A stretch of 64,000 bases of DNA, taken from assembly GCF_900116805.1 (NCBI RefSeq), contig NZ_FPBV01000013.1, positions 1 to 64,000 of the forward strand, written 5' to 3'. Positions 15,788 through 26,548 of the stretch are shown one piece after another. Source of the stretch: Paenalicyclobacillus macrosporangiidus. Its GTDB lineage: Bacteria; Bacillota; Bacilli; Alicyclobacillales; Alicyclobacillaceae. The notes under the pieces are model-generated. The model was not told where the DNA came from and did no database searches. It saw only the letters and a program-made list of their open reading frames with translations. Within the stretch, counting starts at the first letter, position 1, and each line of letters opens with the position of its first letter. The position numbers and the translations under genes are program-made.

Positions 15788-17137
15788 ATGGTGGACGGCT
15801 TCACGGCGGGCCAGATCCTCCGCGCCCTGTGGCCGGGGCTGGCGCGGCTCCTGGTCAATCCTCTGCTGTACGCGGGGGCGGCGCTGGTGATCTGGGACGT
15901 GTGGCGCAACGCGCGGCACGAGCGCGCCTTTTTCGGCGTGCGGGTGACGCGCAGAAGGGCTCACCTCCTGCTGTTGGCCGGCCTGTCGTTGGCGGCGGGA
16001 TGCCTGATGAGCGTGTGGAACGCGGTCCTCGGCGCACGGGCGGCGCCGGGGGAAGTGTGGGCCGTGACCGCCGCGGCGCTGCTGCTCGGGTTGATTCGCG
16101 TCCGCTGGTTGTCGCCCCTTTACGGCGCGGCGGTGTGTGCGGCGGCGTCGGCGGTGGCCGGCGCCGTCGGGGCGGGCTCGCCGGGCCCCGTCGCCTCCGG
16201 CGCACCCGGAGGGCATCCGGGCCCGGGCGTACCGTGGGGGGAAGCCCTGGGGACCGCCTGGGCCGCCGTCGCCGGATTCGACGCCGCCCGGTGGGCTGTC
16301 CTGTTGGCGGGGGCCATGCTGTGCGAGGCGCTGCTGTTGGCGCTTTTCCGCACGCGCTGGCTGCGCCCGGTGTACGTCCTGTCGAAGCGCGGGCGCGCCA
16401 TCGGCGCCTTCGCGATTCACCTGGCGTTCGTGGCGCCGGTGTGGATCCCGATGGCGGGCGGCATGCCGGGCAACGGCGGTCTTCCCGGCGCACTCGGCGC
16501 AGGCTTCACGGCGCTGCCCGTGCTTCTCGGGTTTGGCGGCCTGTACGCAGGGCTGTCGACGCGCCGGGTGTTGACGGTGGTGTGCCTGCGGGATCTGGCC
16601 GTGGCAGCGGTCCTCGGCGCGGGCGCGTTCGCCGCCCTGCAGACGGGGCCCGTCTGGGCGGACGCCGCGCTGTGGGCGGGTGCGCTGGGCGCGGAGGCGG
16701 TGCGCCTGTGGCTCGACCGGGCCGAGGGCGCGAGCGACCCCCATTACGCGCCCGCCCTCGACGGGGTCCGCGTCTTGGCGACGCTCCCCGGGTCGCTCGC
16801 CAGGGCGATGGGGCTGGCGCCGGGCGAGGTGATCACGCACGTCAATCAGGTCCCGGTGCATACCGGGTACGACCTGCACTTCGCGTTTGAGCAAAACCCG
16901 GCGTACGCCAAGCTGCGTGTGGTCGACCGGCGCGGGGAGGCGCGGCTGGTCGGGAAGCCGGTGTACGACGGGGAACGGGTCAAACTGGGCCTGTTGTTGG
17001 TGCCGGACGATCCGAATCAACCGTGCTACCGCCCGATACCGGGCGGGCTGTTGCAGACGGTCGGCCTCCGCTTGGCGGCGGGCGATCGCGGGGGGCAGGT
17101 ACCCGCTGATGAGGCCAGCGGCAGTCTGACCTCATAA
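15788..17137 (+). CDS. minJ: PDZ-domain polytopic membrane protein, MinJ-like
   Basis: 449 residues. Six to eight membrane segments span about 1-310. A C-terminal PDZ domain follows (HYAPALDGVRVLATLPGSLARAMGLAPGEVITHVNQVPVHT). Order ftsEX-ctpB-this gene-uvrBA matches B. subtilis ftsEX-ctpB-minJ-uvrBA. MinJ links DivIVA to MinCD at the division site. Sequence similarity itself cannot be confirmed by eye, so the name rests on topology and gene order. A Gly/Pro-rich loop (about 135-155) is unusual. Confidence 0.75.
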   Translation: MVDGFTAGQILRALWPGLARLLVNPLLYAGAALVIWDVWRNARHERAFFGVRVTRRRAHLLLLAGLSLAAGCLMSVWNAVLGARAAPGEVWAVTAAALLLGLIRVRWLSPLYGAAVCAAASAVAGAVGAGSPGPVASGAPGGHPGPGVPWGEALGTAWAAVAGFDAARWAVLLAGAMLCEALLLALFRTRWLRPVYVLSKRGRAIGAFAIHLAFVAPVWIPMAGGMPGNGGLPGALGAGFTALPVLLGFGGLYAGLSTRRVLTVVCLRDLAVAAVLGAGAFAALQTGPVWADAALWAGALGAEAVRLWLDRAEGASDPHYAPALDGVRVLATLPGSLARAMGLAPGEVITHVNQVPVHTGYDLHFAFEQNPAYAKLRVVDRRGEARLVGKPVYDGERVKLGLLLVPDDPNQPCYRPIPGGLLQTVGLRLAAGDRGGQVPADEASGSLTS

Positions 17138-17184
17138 CGCATGAGACCGCCGGGTGACCGGCGGCTGGGGAGGGTGGAAGACCG

Positions 17185-17988
17185 GTGGATCTGGCGACGA
17201 TTGCCGGTATCGCCGCCGCGGTGGCGAGCCTGGTGTTGGGATTCACCTTCGACGGAGGCAGCGTGACCGCGTTGCTCCAACCGACGGCGGCGCTGATTGT
17301 TCTGGGCGGGACGTTGGGCGCCACGCTGACCTCGGTGTCGCTGCGCGACTTCTTCGGGATCATCCGGTACATCGGGGTGTCGATGCGCAACCGGCAGCGG
17401 TCTCCGTTGGACGTCATCGACACGCTCGTCGAGCTGGCCGCGACGGCGCGCCGGGAGGGCATCCTGGCGCTCGAAGACCGGGCCGCGGATGCCAGCGATC
17501 CGTTTCTGCAGAAGGGCATCCAGCTGGTGGTCGACGGGGTCGATCCGGAGCTGGTCAAGAACATGCTGGAGATTGAGCTGGCGTACATCGAGGAGCGGCA
17601 CGAGTCGGCCGCGCGCATCTTCGAGCTGGCCGGCGGTTTTGCCCCGACCATGGGCATCATCGGCACCGTGATGGGCTTGGTGCACGTGCTCAGCGACCTC
17701 AGCAACGTCGACGCGCTCGGCCCGCAGATTGCCACGGCGTTCACCGCGACGCTGTACGGCGTGGCGACGGCCAACGTGTTCTGGCTCCCGATTGCCAACA
17801 AGCTGCGCCGGCAACACCAGGCGGAGCGGCTGATCTACGAGATCGTCATGGAAGGCGTCTTGTCCATCCAGGCCGGGGAGAATCCGAAGATCCTGGATCA
17901 GAAGCTGCGTGCCTTCCTGGCGCCGTCCGTACGGCAGCACAACCCGGAGAAAGCGGGTGACGCAGGCGTTGAGACGGCCAAGGCATAA
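17185..17988 (+). CDS. motA: Flagellar motor stator protein MotA
   Basis: 267 residues, GTG start. Four membrane segments and the MotA signatures are present: ALIVLGGTLGATL, a long cytosolic loop (LEIELAYIEERHESAARIFELAGGFAPTMGIIGTVMGLV) and AFTATLYGVATANVFWLP. It forms the ion-conducting stator with MotB, encoded by an overlapping gene. Inserting motAB between minJ and uvrB is not the B. subtilis arrangement. Confidence 0.95.
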   Translation: MDLATIAGIAAAVASLVLGFTFDGGSVTALLQPTAALIVLGGTLGATLTSVSLRDFFGIIRYIGVSMRNRQRSPLDVIDTLVELAATARREGILALEDRAADASDPFLQKGIQLVVDGVDPELVKNMLEIELAYIEERHESAARIFELAGGFAPTMGIIGTVMGLVHVLSDLSNVDALGPQIATAFTATLYGVATANVFWLPIANKLRRQHQAERLIYEIVMEGVLSIQAGENPKILDQKLRAFLAPSVRQHNPEKAGDAGVETAKA

Positions 17989-18844
17989 ATCCCACGGCGC
18001 GAGCGGCAACCACGAGCGGTGGCTCATCACGTACTCGGACCTGATCACGCTGCTCATGATCTTTTTTGTGATCATGTATGCCATGTCCAAGCTGGACGTG
18101 GCGAAGTTCATGACGCTGCAGCAGTCGCTGGCGGCGGCATTGCATCAGGATCGCGAGATTCCTTTGAAGAATCTGGGCAAGACGGGCCTGGTCGTCCCCG
18201 CCAATCCGGCCGACACGGGGGATAAGGCGCATACAGGGTCGTCGGATTTGCCGCACGACCAACAGCTCGACAACCTGTACAATGAGATGAAGGCGTACAT
18301 CGAGCAGCACCACCTGCAGGACAAGGTGAGCGTCGCCAACGAACCGCGCGGGGTGCGCATCACGCTCCGGGACGTGGTGCTGTTCGACACCGGGCAGGCG
18401 GTCATCAAGCCGCAGGCGCAAGAACTGCTGAAGGGCCTGGTGCCGTTCCTGCAGAAGCTCGGGAACGCGATTGTCGTGGAAGGATACACGGACAACCAGC
18501 CCATCTCCACCCCGCAGTTTCCGTCCAACTGGGAACTCTCGGCCGCCCGCGCCATCGGGGTCGTGCACTTCTTGGCCGCATCTGGCGTGCAGCCGGATCG
18601 CCTGAGCGGAGTGGGGTACGGGGAGTATCACCCGGTGGCGCCCAACGACACGGAGGCGCACCGGCAGATGAACCGGCGCGTCAACATCGTCATCCTGCGT
18701 CCGGACGCGAATGCCACAGTGGACACGTCCGGCGCCTCCAACGCGGCAAACGCCTCCAACACGACAGGCGCCAACGCGACCCGTGCCTCCAACGCGGCGG
18801 GAGCCGGGCCGGCGGCGGGGAACGGGTCATCCGCCGGGAAATGA
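17957..18844 (+). CDS. motB: Flagellar motor stator protein MotB
   Basis: 295 residues. The single membrane segment carries the ion-binding aspartate D28 (WLITYSDLITLLMIFFVIMYAMS). The OmpA-like peptidoglycan-binding domain follows (VVLFDTGQAVIKPQAQELL, VEGYTDNQPI, NWELSAARAIGVV, HRQMNRRVNIVIL). GTG 17957 lies inside motA with GGAGA 6 nt upstream. The last 40 residues are a low-complexity Asn/Ala/Thr/Ser/Gly tail of repeated ASNA-like units, not usual in MotB. Whether it uses H+ or Na+ cannot be told. Confidence 0.95.
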   Translation: MTQALRRPRHKSHGASGNHERWLITYSDLITLLMIFFVIMYAMSKLDVAKFMTLQQSLAAALHQDREIPLKNLGKTGLVVPANPADTGDKAHTGSSDLPHDQQLDNLYNEMKAYIEQHHLQDKVSVANEPRGVRITLRDVVLFDTGQAVIKPQAQELLKGLVPFLQKLGNAIVVEGYTDNQPISTPQFPSNWELSAARAIGVVHFLAASGVQPDRLSGVGYGEYHPVAPNDTEAHRQMNRRVNIVILRPDANATVDTSGASNAANASNTTGANATRASNAAGAGPAAGNGSSAGK

Positions 18845-18896
18845 CCCGCACCGGCCGGCCTCTCGTCCTCCCGCCGTTCTTCCTCCCCGCAACAGA

Positions 18897-18908
18897 GAAC
18901 ATTTGTTC
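18897..18908. promoter_or_regulatory. LexA (DinR) SOS box before uvrB
   Basis: GAAC-ATTT-GTTC is a perfect dyad, matching the Gram-positive LexA core GAACNNNNGTTC. It overlaps the -35 of the uvrB promoter, a position suited to repression. Confidence 0.85.
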
Positions 18909-18932
18909 CCGTTTTTGTTTTTATGGTAAGAT
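18903..18932 (+). promoter_or_regulatory. Promoter of uvrBA
   Basis: TTGTTC (18903-18908), 18 bp containing T-rich DNA, TAAGAT (18927-18932). The leader to ATG 19056 is about 115 nt. Confidence 0.7.
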
Positions 18933-19055
18933 AAAACGGACATCATGATGCTGTGCGCGGCGTGGCGTGCGTGCGCTGGTGGGCACCCGCACCCCGTCCT
19001 GGACCCGTGCCGCGGCGCCGGGATCCCGAGACACAGCGAACGAGGGGCGATCCGC

Positions 19056-21050
19056 ATGTCTGCGAAGGATGGCCGTTTTGAGCTGGTTTCCGAGTATGAG
19101 CCCAAAGGGGATCAACCGCAGGCCATCGCAGAGCTGGTGGATGGCCTGCAAAAGGGTCTGCGTCATCAGACCCTGCTGGGGGTGACGGGATCGGGCAAGA
19201 CGTTCACAATGGCGAACGTGATCGCCCGCATCAACCGGCCGACCCTGGTGATTGCACACAACAAGACGCTGGCCGCCCAGCTGGCGGCGGAGTTCAAAGA
19301 GTTCTTTCCGCACAACGCGGTCGAATACTTCGTGAGTTACTACGACTACTATCAGCCGGAGGCGTACATCCCGTCGACGGACACGTTCATTGAGAAGGAC
19401 GCCAAGATCAACGACGAGATTGACAAACTGCGCCACTCGGCGACCGCGTCGCTGCTGGAGCGGCGGGACGTGATTGTGGTCGCGAGCGTGTCGGCCATCT
19501 ACGGCCTCGGCTCGCCGGACGAATACCGCGATCACGTGCTGTCGCTGCGGCCGGGCATGGTGAAGAGCCGCGACGACATCCTGCGCCGGCTGGTCGACAT
19601 GCAGTACGAGCGCAACGACATCAACTTCACCCGAGGGACGTTCCGCGTGCGCGGCGACACCATCGAGATCTTCCCGGCCTCGCGCGGGGAGCAGGCGATT
19701 CGCGTGGAGCTGTTCGGCGACGAAATCGACCGGGTGACCGAAATCGACGTGCTCACCGGCGAGATCCTTGGCGTGCGCGAGCACGTCGGCATCTACCCGG
19801 CCTCCCACTACGTCACCTCGCGCGAACGGCTGGAGCGGGCCATTGCGCGCATCAAGGAGGAGCTGGCGCAGCGGCTGGCGGAGCTGCGCGCCCAGAACAA
19901 GCTTCTGGAGGCGCAGCGCCTGGAGCAGCGGACCCTGTACGACATCGAGATGATGCAGGAGATGGGGTTCTGCTCCGGCATTGAGAACTACTCCCGCCAC
20001 CTGGAGGGACGGGCGGCCGGGGAGCCGCCGCACACCCTGCTGGACTACTTCCCGGACGACTTCGTCACGTTCATCGACGAGTCGCACGTCACCCTGCCCC
20101 AGATCCGGGGCATGTACGGCGGCGACCGGTCGCGCAAGGAGACGTTGATTGAGTACGGCTTCCGCCTGCCCTCTGCGGCGGACAACCGGCCGCTGACGTT
20201 CGAGGAGTTCGAGCAGCGCATCGGCCAGGTGGTGTACGTGTCGGCCACGCCGGGACCGTACGAGATCGAACACGAGGAGAAACGGGTGGAGCAGATCATC
20301 CGGCCGACGGGCCTGCTCGATCCGGAGGTCGTCGTGCGGCCCATCCAGGGCCAGATAGACGATCTCGTCGGCGAGATCAACCTGCGCATCCGCCGCGGCG
20401 AGCGGGTGCTGGTGACGACGCTGACCAAGAAGATGGCGGAGGACCTGACGGACTACCTGAAGGAACTGGGCATCAAGGTGCGCTACCTGCACTCGGACAT
20501 CAAGACCATCGAGCGCATGGTGATCTTGCGCGAGCTCCGGCTTGGGGTGTTCGACGTGCTGGTGGGCATCAACCTCTTGCGCGAGGGGTTGGACCTGCCG
20601 GAGGTGTCCCTCGTCGCCATCCTCGATGCGGACAAGGAGGGCTTCCTGCGCGCCGAGCGCTCCCTCATCCAGACCATCGGGCGCGCGGCCCGCAACGCCA
20701 ACGGCATGGTGATCATGTATGCCGACCAGATCACGGAGTCGATGCGGATCGCCATCGAGGAGACGCAGCGGCGCCGACGCAAGCAGATGGCGTACAACGA
20801 GGCGCACGGCATCACGCCGCAGACGGTGCAGAAGGCGGTGCGGGACGTCATCGAGGCGACCAAGGCGGCGGAGACCAAATCGGACTACGTGTCGGTGGCG
20901 GAACGGGCCAAGGAGATGTCCGCCAAGGAGCGGAGGCAACTCATCGCCAAGCTCGAGGCGGAGATGAAGGCGGCGGCCAAGGAGCTGCAGTTCGAGCGCG
21001 CCGCCGAGCTGCGCGATCTGATCATCGAACTGTCCGAGCGCGCCGGATGA
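19056..21050 (+). CDS. uvrB: Excinuclease ABC subunit B
   Basis: 664 residues, the normal UvrB length. Walker [16 protein letters not shown], beta-hairpin region [21 protein letters not shown] Walker B, helicase motif [14 protein letters not shown], and a C-terminal UvrC-binding UVR motif ([26 protein letters not shown]) are all present. ATG 19056 follows GAGGGGCG and matches the usual [17 protein letters not shown] start. UvrB verifies damage after loading by UvrA. Confidence 0.98.
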   Translation: MSAKDGRFELVSEYEPKGDQPQAIAELVDGLQKGLRHQTLLGVTGSGKTFTMANVIARINRPTLVIAHNKTLAAQLAAEFKEFFPHNAVEYFVSYYDYYQPEAYIPSTDTFIEKDAKINDEIDKLRHSATASLLERRDVIVVASVSAIYGLGSPDEYRDHVLSLRPGMVKSRDDILRRLVDMQYERNDINFTRGTFRVRGDTIEIFPASRGEQAIRVELFGDEIDRVTEIDVLTGEILGVREHVGIYPASHYVTSRERLERAIARIKEELAQRLAELRAQNKLLEAQRLEQRTLYDIEMMQEMGFCSGIENYSRHLEGRAAGEPPHTLLDYFPDDFVTFIDESHVTLPQIRGMYGGDRSRKETLIEYGFRLPSAADNRPLTFEEFEQRIGQVVYVSATPGPYEIEHEEKRVEQIIRPTGLLDPEVVVRPIQGQIDDLVGEINLRIRRGERVLVTTLTKKMAEDLTDYLKELGIKVRYLHSDIKTIERMVILRELRLGVFDVLVGINLLREGLDLPEVSLVAILDADKEGFLRAERSLIQTIGRAARNANGMVIMYADQITESMRIAIEETQRRRRKQMAYNEAHGITPQTVQKAVRDVIEATKAAETKSDYVSVAERAKEMSAKERRQLIAKLEAEMKAAAKELQFERAAELRDLIIELSERAG

Positions 21051-21153
21051 GGGCGCCGTCCGGGTCAGAGAGGTCACATCAATACTGGAAACCGCGGACC
21101 GGGCGGATGGAGCCGCCGGCCGGTGCGCGGGTGATGGGCAGGTGAGGTAGGCG

Positions 21154-24030
21154 ATGAGTCGGGACGCCATCGTGATCAAGGGCGCGCGCGCCCACAACTT
21201 GAAGAACATCGACGTTACCATCCCCCGAAACCAATTCGTCGTCCTGACGGGATTGAGCGGGTCTGGCAAGTCATCGTTGGCCTTCGACACCATTTACGCG
21301 GAAGGGCAGCGCCGGTACGTGGAATCGCTGTCCGCCTATGCCCGGCAGTTCCTGGGGCAGATGGACAAGCCGGACGTCGACAGCATCGAAGGGTTGTCAC
21401 CGGCCATCTCCATCGACCAGAAGACGACCAGCCGCAACCCGCGCTCCACGGTGGGAACGGTGACGGAAATCTACGACTATCTGCGCCTTCTGTTCGCGCG
21501 CGTCGGACACCCGTACTGCCCGAAGTGCGGCATTCCCATCACCTCGCAGACGGTGGAGCAAATGGTGGATCGCGTGTTGGAGTACCCGGAGGGCACGCGC
21601 CTGCAGGTGCTGGCACCGGTGGTGCGCGGGCGGAAAGGCGAGCACCAGAAGCTGTTCGAGGACATCCGCAAGATGGGCTACGTCCGGGTGCGGGTGGACG
21701 GCGAGGTGCGCGAGGTGGCCGAGCCCATCCCGCTGGAGAAGAACAAGAAGCACAACATCGAGGTCGTGGTGGACCGCATCATCGTCCGCCCGGACGTGGC
21801 GACCCGGTTGGCGGATTCCCTCGAGACGGCGCTCGGCCTGGCGGGCGGGTTGGTGTTGATTGAGGTGATGGGCCGGGAGGAGCTGTTGTTCAGCCAGAAC
21901 AACGCCTGCCCCAACTGCGGCTTCAGCGTCGGGGAACTGGCGCCGCGGATGTTCTCGTTCAACAGCCCGTTCGGGGCATGCGAGTCGTGCAGCGGCCTGG
22001 GCGTGCACATGGAGGTGGACCCGGACCTGGTGATCCCCGACCGCAGCCTGAGCTTGGAGGAAGGGGCCATCGCGCCATGGCTCGGATCGACCTCGACGTA
22101 CTACCCGCAGCTGTTGGCAGCGGCCTGCAAGTCGTTCGGCATCCCGATGGACGTGCCCGTGGCGGAGATCCCGGAGGAGCAGTTGCACCGCCTGTTGTAC
22201 GGCGACGGGGCGCGCATCCGGTTCACCTTCGAGAACGAATTCGGCCAGGTCAAGACCACCGAGATCCTGTACGAGGGCGTCATCCCGAATCTGGAGCGGC
22301 GGTACCGCGAGACGACGTCGGACTCCATCCGCGAATTCATCGAGGGCTTCATGACCGCGCACCCGTGCGCGGCGTGCAAAGGCCGGCGGCTGCGGCCGGA
22401 AAGCCTGGCGGTGCGCGTCGGCGGGAAGAACATCGCCGAGGTCACGGAGCTCTCGGTGACGGAGGCGCTCGCGTTCTTCGGGAATCTGAAACTGAGCGAG
22501 AAGGAGTTCGCCATCGCCCGCCTGATCCTGCGGGAGATTGAGGCGCGGCTCGGCTTCCTGCGGGATGTGGGGCTGGAGTACCTCACGCTGGCCCGTTCGG
22601 CCGGGACCCTGTCGGGCGGGGAGGCGCAGCGGATCCGGCTCGCGACGCAGCTCGGATCGAGTCTGACCGGGGTGCTGTACATCCTCGACGAGCCGAGCAT
22701 CGGCCTGCACCAGCGGGACAACGAGCGGCTCATCCGGACGCTGGAGCACATGCGCGATTTGGGCAACACCCTGATTGTGGTGGAGCACGACGAGGACACG
22801 ATGCTGGCGGCCGATTACATCATCGACATGGGCCCGGGGGCGGGCATGCACGGCGGCACGGTGGTCAGCGCGGGGACGCCGGAGGAGATCATGGCGGACG
22901 AGCGCTCGCTGACCGGACAATACCTCTCGGGGCGGCGGTTCATCCCGGTGCCGGAGAAGCGCCGGCAACCGGACGGGCGCTTCCTGCGCGTCGTGCGCGC
23001 GACCGAGAACAACCTGAAGGGGATCACGGTGGACGTCCCCATCGGCCTGTTCACGTGCGTGACCGGCGTGTCCGGCTCGGGCAAGTCGACGCTGGTGAAC
23101 GAGGTGGTGTACAAGACCTTGGCGCGCGACCTGAACCGGGCCCGCGTGCGGCCGGGCGCGTGCGAGGCCATCCTCGGGTTGGAGCACCTGGACAAGGTGG
23201 TGGATATTGATCAATCCCCCATCGGCCGCACGCCGCGCTCCAATCCCGCGACGTACACCGGGGTGTTCGACGACATCCGCGATTTGTTCGCCAGCACCAA
23301 CGAGGCGAAGATGCGCGGTTACCGGAAGGGCCGCTTCAGCTTCAACGTGCGCGGCGGCCGCTGCGAGGCCTGCCGGGGCGACGGCATCATCAAGATTGAG
23401 ATGCATTTTCTGCCCGACGTGTACGTGCCGTGCGAGGTGTGCAAGGGCAAGCGGTATAACCGCGAGACCCTCGAGGTCAAGTACAAGGGCAAGAGCATTG
23501 CCGACGTGCTCGACATGACGGTGGACGACGCGCTGGAGTTCTTTGAAAACATCCCGCGCATCGCGCGCAAGCTGCAGACCCTGGCGGACGTGGGCCTCGG
23601 CTACATGAAGCTGGGCCAACCGGCGACCACCCTGTCCGGTGGGGAGGCGCAGCGCGTGAAACTGGCCTCCGAGCTGCACCGGCGGAGCAACGGACGCACG
23701 CTGTACATCCTGGATGAGCCGACCACCGGCCTGCACGTGGCGGACATCGAGAAGCTGCTGGTGGTGCTGCACCGGTTGGTCGACAACGGCGACACGGTGC
23801 TCGTCATCGAGCACAACCTGGATGTCATCAAGACGGCGGACTACCTGATTGACCTCGGTCCGGAGGGCGGTGCCGGCGGCGGCCAGGTGGTGGCGACCGG
23901 CACCCCCGAGGAGGTGGCGCGGGTGAAGAAGTCGCACACCGGGCGGTTCCTCGGGCCGATTCTCGAGCGCGATCGCGCCCGTGCGCGGGGACGGCAGACG
24001 GCGGCGGAGCCGGCCCGGCGCACGGTATGA
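21154..24030 (+). CDS. uvrA: Excinuclease ABC subunit A
   Basis: 958 residues. Two ABC modules are present: Walker [15 protein letters not shown] and [14 protein letters not shown]; signatures [12 protein letters not shown] and [12 protein letters not shown]. Zinc-binding CxxC pairs occur at [30 protein letters not shown] and CEVCKGKR. It lies 103 nt after uvrB in the same probable operon. The last 20 residues are Arg/Ala-rich, and the stop overlaps the next start (ATGA). Confidence 0.98.
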   Translation: MSRDAIVIKGARAHNLKNIDVTIPRNQFVVLTGLSGSGKSSLAFDTIYAEGQRRYVESLSAYARQFLGQMDKPDVDSIEGLSPAISIDQKTTSRNPRSTVGTVTEIYDYLRLLFARVGHPYCPKCGIPITSQTVEQMVDRVLEYPEGTRLQVLAPVVRGRKGEHQKLFEDIRKMGYVRVRVDGEVREVAEPIPLEKNKKHNIEVVVDRIIVRPDVATRLADSLETALGLAGGLVLIEVMGREELLFSQNNACPNCGFSVGELAPRMFSFNSPFGACESCSGLGVHMEVDPDLVIPDRSLSLEEGAIAPWLGSTSTYYPQLLAAACKSFGIPMDVPVAEIPEEQLHRLLYGDGARIRFTFENEFGQVKTTEILYEGVIPNLERRYRETTSDSIREFIEGFMTAHPCAACKGRRLRPESLAVRVGGKNIAEVTELSVTEALAFFGNLKLSEKEFAIARLILREIEARLGFLRDVGLEYLTLARSAGTLSGGEAQRIRLATQLGSSLTGVLYILDEPSIGLHQRDNERLIRTLEHMRDLGNTLIVVEHDEDTMLAADYIIDMGPGAGMHGGTVVSAGTPEEIMADERSLTGQYLSGRRFIPVPEKRRQPDGRFLRVVRATENNLKGITVDVPIGLFTCVTGVSGSGKSTLVNEVVYKTLARDLNRARVRPGACEAILGLEHLDKVVDIDQSPIGRTPRSNPATYTGVFDDIRDLFASTNEAKMRGYRKGRFSFNVRGGRCEACRGDGIIKIEMHFLPDVYVPCEVCKGKRYNRETLEVKYKGKSIADVLDMTVDDALEFFENIPRIARKLQTLADVGLGYMKLGQPATTLSGGEAQRVKLASELHRRSNGRTLYILDEPTTGLHVADIEKLLVVLHRLVDNGDTVLVIEHNLDVIKTADYLIDLGPEGGAGGGQVVATGTPEEVARVKKSHTGRFLGPILERDRARARGRQTAAEPARRTV

Positions 24031-25205
24031 AACCGGACGCCTGGTGGGAGGCGCCGCTGCGCGCCTGGGCGCCGGTGCTCGGGTACGAGTGGCGGTGGCA
24101 CGGGATCGCCTTGGAGGGCGACAGCGCCGATCCCGCCGGCGGTCCCGGGGTCGGTGGCGGCCCTGGGGCGTGGCCCGCGCGCCCGGTCGGGCAGTGGCGG
24201 CGCCAGGAGGACGAATGGCGGCTGTCGCTGGGGTGGGCCGGGGAGGTGGCCTTCCCCGGTTGGGCGGGCGATGCCGCGGCCCGCTCGGCTCTCGCGTGGA
24301 CGTTGCGCCAAGCCCACGCCGTCCGGCGGCAGACCTGGCGGGAGGCCGTCTGCGCTTGGGCGGCTCGTGTGTTGGACCGCGCGGCGCGCCACACGGAGCC
24401 CGAATCGGATGCCGGGGCGCGGCCGACGCCCGGCGCGGGGCACGGTCCGTGGCCCAGTGCAGCCGATCCCGTGGTGCCCGAGGCGTTGTCGTGGCCGGAC
24501 GAGGAGATCCCATTCCCGGCTTGCCTCGCCTGTTTGCGGACGGACGGGGATACCGGCCGGGCGGCCGCCCGGGATGTGTTGACGGAGCTGGTGCGAGACC
24601 AGGTGATTGGCTGGATCGCCGCGGATCCGGGATGGGCCGCCCTGCTCGTCATCCCGCTCGACGGGCGGGAAACGAAGTCCGGGCCCGAAGAGGCGAGGCG
24701 GTGGCTGCGCCAGCGCCTGAACAGCCTGCTCGACGTCCTCGCCGCCGACGCCTGGGTGCCGGCCCGGGTGGCGGCCGGTGCCTGGATGGACGGGCCGCAG
24801 CACTGGCACTGGGGAATGACCACGCTGGCCGCTGCGGTCGAGGTGCAGGACCGGTGGCGACAGGCCCTGGTGTACACCTGGGGGGAAGACCCCGTCGGTC
24901 ACCTCTTGCAGCAGGTGGGGGGCGCGGCCCGGTCGGCCTTTCTGGCGGCGGCGTCGCAGCGTGCCCCCGACGGAGTCCTGACGCTGAGCCGGGAGATGGT
25001 GGAGACGCTCGAAGGCATGGTGTCGGCCAATCTGAACGTCAGCGAGGCGTCGCGGCTCCTGTACTTGCATCGGAACACCCTGATGAACCGCATCGAGCGG
25101 ATCCGGCAGCAGACGGGATACGACGTGCGCACGTTTCAGGATGCCCTGGTGTTGTGGCTGGCCAGCCGCCTCCAGGCCTCGGCGCCGGATGCGCCGCGGC
25201 GCTGA
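24027..25205 (+). CDS. PucR/CdaR-type helix-turn-helix regulator
   Basis: 392 residues. The last 65 residues form the PucR-family HTH ([35 protein letters not shown], then [14 protein letters not shown]). The N-terminal 320 residues are Trp- and Ala-rich, with no domain recognised by eye. A central stretch ([44 protein letters not shown]) resembles the GGDEF-like middle domain of CdaR regulators. It overlaps uvrA by 4 nt and precedes the sugar ABC ATPase gene, so control of sugar or diacid genes is possible. Confidence 0.8.
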   Translation: MKPDAWWEAPLRAWAPVLGYEWRWHGIALEGDSADPAGGPGVGGGPGAWPARPVGQWRRQEDEWRLSLGWAGEVAFPGWAGDAAARSALAWTLRQAHAVRRQTWREAVCAWAARVLDRAARHTEPESDAGARPTPGAGHGPWPSAADPVVPEALSWPDEEIPFPACLACLRTDGDTGRAAARDVLTELVRDQVIGWIAADPGWAALLVIPLDGRETKSGPEEARRWLRQRLNSLLDVLAADAWVPARVAAGAWMDGPQHWHWGMTTLAAAVEVQDRWRQALVYTWGEDPVGHLLQQVGGAARSAFLAAASQRAPDGVLTLSREMVETLEGMVSANLNVSEASRLLYLHRNTLMNRIERIRQQTGYDVRTFQDALVLWLASRLQASAPDAPRR

Positions 25206-25210
25206 ACAAC

Positions 25211-25279
25211 CTGCACAGGCGGCGGCACAAAGCAGGTGCAGTCTGCACGTCCCGCGCCGGCGCTCGCCGTTGGTAGACT
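25211..25279 (+). promoter_or_regulatory. CTGCAC motifs and extended -10 before the ABC ATPase gene
   Basis: CTGCAC occurs at 25211-25216, and GTGCAG-T-CTGCAC forms a perfect dyad at 25236-25248. TGGTAGACT (25271-25279) looks like an extended -10 without a good -35. The dyad would lie upstream of the -10, where an activator or the neighbouring PucR-type protein could bind. Confidence 0.4.
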
Positions 25280-25411
25280 GGAGTCAGAACATCGCGGAGC
25301 GAACGGCTTCACGGGACGGCGCGGTCCGTCCGCGTCGGTGGCGCCCCCGCTTGGGGCACGCGGGAGGCTCGTTTGCGCCGGCGATGAAATCGCTTTGTGG
25401 GGGATGGCGGC

Positions 25412-26548
25412 GTGGCTCGCGTACAGCTTCAGCACGTGTGGAAGAAGTACAGCAACGATTTCGTGGCGGTCAAGGATTTCAACTTGGACATCCAGGACAA
25501 GGAGTTCGTCGTGTTCGTCGGTCCGTCCGGGTGCGGGAAGACGACGACGCTGCGGATGATCGCGGGGCTCGAGGACATCACCTCCGGCGACCTCTACATT
25601 GGAGACCGGCGGGTCAACGACGTCGCGCCGAAGGACCGCGACATCGCCATGGTGTTCCAGAACTACGCCCTGTATCCGCACATGACCGTGTATCAGAACA
25701 TGGCGTTCGGCCTGAAGTTGCGCAAGATGCCGAAGGCGGAGATCGATCAACGCGTCCGCGCGGCGGCGAAGATCCTGGACATCGAGCACCTGCTTGACCG
25801 AAAGCCCAAGGCGCTCTCCGGCGGCCAGCGCCAGCGCGTGGCCTTGGGGCGTGCGATTGTCCGCGAGCCGGCGGTGTTCCTGATGGACGAGCCGCTGTCC
25901 AACCTGGACGCCAAGCTGCGCGTGCAGATGCGGGCCGAGATCCGCAAGCTGCACCAACGTATCCAGACGACGGTGATCTACGTCACCCACGACCAGACGG
26001 AGGCCATGACCATGGGGGATCGGATCGTGGTCATGCGGGACGGCGTGATTCAACAGGAGGCCACGCCCCAGGAGGTGTACAATCACCCCAAGAACATGTT
26101 CGTCGCGGGCTTCATCGGTTCACCGGCCATGAACTTCATTCGCGGCGAGCTGGCGGAGGAGGGCGGCAGCATCTACTTCCGCACGGCCGGCATCTCCATC
26201 CGCCTGCCGGAAGGCCGCTATGCGGCGCTGCGTCAGGCCGGGGTGGTCGGCCGACCGGTGGTGTTGGGGGTGCGCCCGGAAGACCTGCACTCCGATGAAT
26301 TGACCCTGGAGACGTACCCGGACGCCGTGGTCAACGCGCGGGTGGAGGTCGTCGAGCACATGGGGTCGGAGCTGTACCTGCACGTGGACGCGTCCGGGCA
26401 GCCGCTGGTCGCGCGTGTCAGCGCCCGGCACGAGATGCATCCCGGCACCCCGCTGCGGCTGGCGATGGACCTGAACAAGATCCACATTTTCAATCAGGAG
26501 ACCGAGGAGGCTGTGCCGTTCGCCGCAGAGCCGGCGACTGTGAAATGA
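25412..26548 (+). CDS. msmX: Sugar ABC-transporter ATPase (MsmX/UgpC/MalK type)
   Basis: 378 residues. Walker A GPSGCGKTT, Q-loop VFQNYALYPHMTV, signature LSGGQRQRVALGRAIV, Walker B VFLMDEPLSNLDA and switch THDQTEA are all present. The C-terminal TOBE regulatory region (VVLGVRPEDLHSDE, VVEHMGSELYLHV) places it in the carbohydrate-uptake CUT1 group. No permease genes are adjacent, as with B. subtilis MsmX, which energises several transporters. GTG 25412 is preferred because GGGGGA lies 8 nt upstream. It is coupled to hprK by ATGA. Confidence 0.9.
   Translation: MARVQLQHVWKKYSNDFVAVKDFNLDIQDKEFVVFVGPSGCGKTTTLRMIAGLEDITSGDLYIGDRRVNDVAPKDRDIAMVFQNYALYPHMTVYQNMAFGLKLRKMPKAEIDQRVRAAAKILDIEHLLDRKPKALSGGQRQRVALGRAIVREPAVFLMDEPLSNLDAKLRVQMRAEIRKLHQRIQTTVIYVTHDQTEAMTMGDRIVVMRDGVIQQEATPQEVYNHPKNMFVAGFIGSPAMNFIRGELAEEGGSIYFRTAGISIRLPEGRYAALRQAGVVGRPVVLGVRPEDLHSDELTLETYPDAVVNARVEVVEHMGSELYLHVDASGQPLVARVSARHEMHPGTPLRLAMDLNKIHIFNQETEEAVPFAAEPATVK

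Noticed and set aside
13592-17020. A 1142-residue minus-strand open frame opposite ftsX-ctpB-minJ
   Set aside because: It covers four recognised plus-strand genes and its translation is an Arg/His/Pro/Gln-rich low-complexity shadow.
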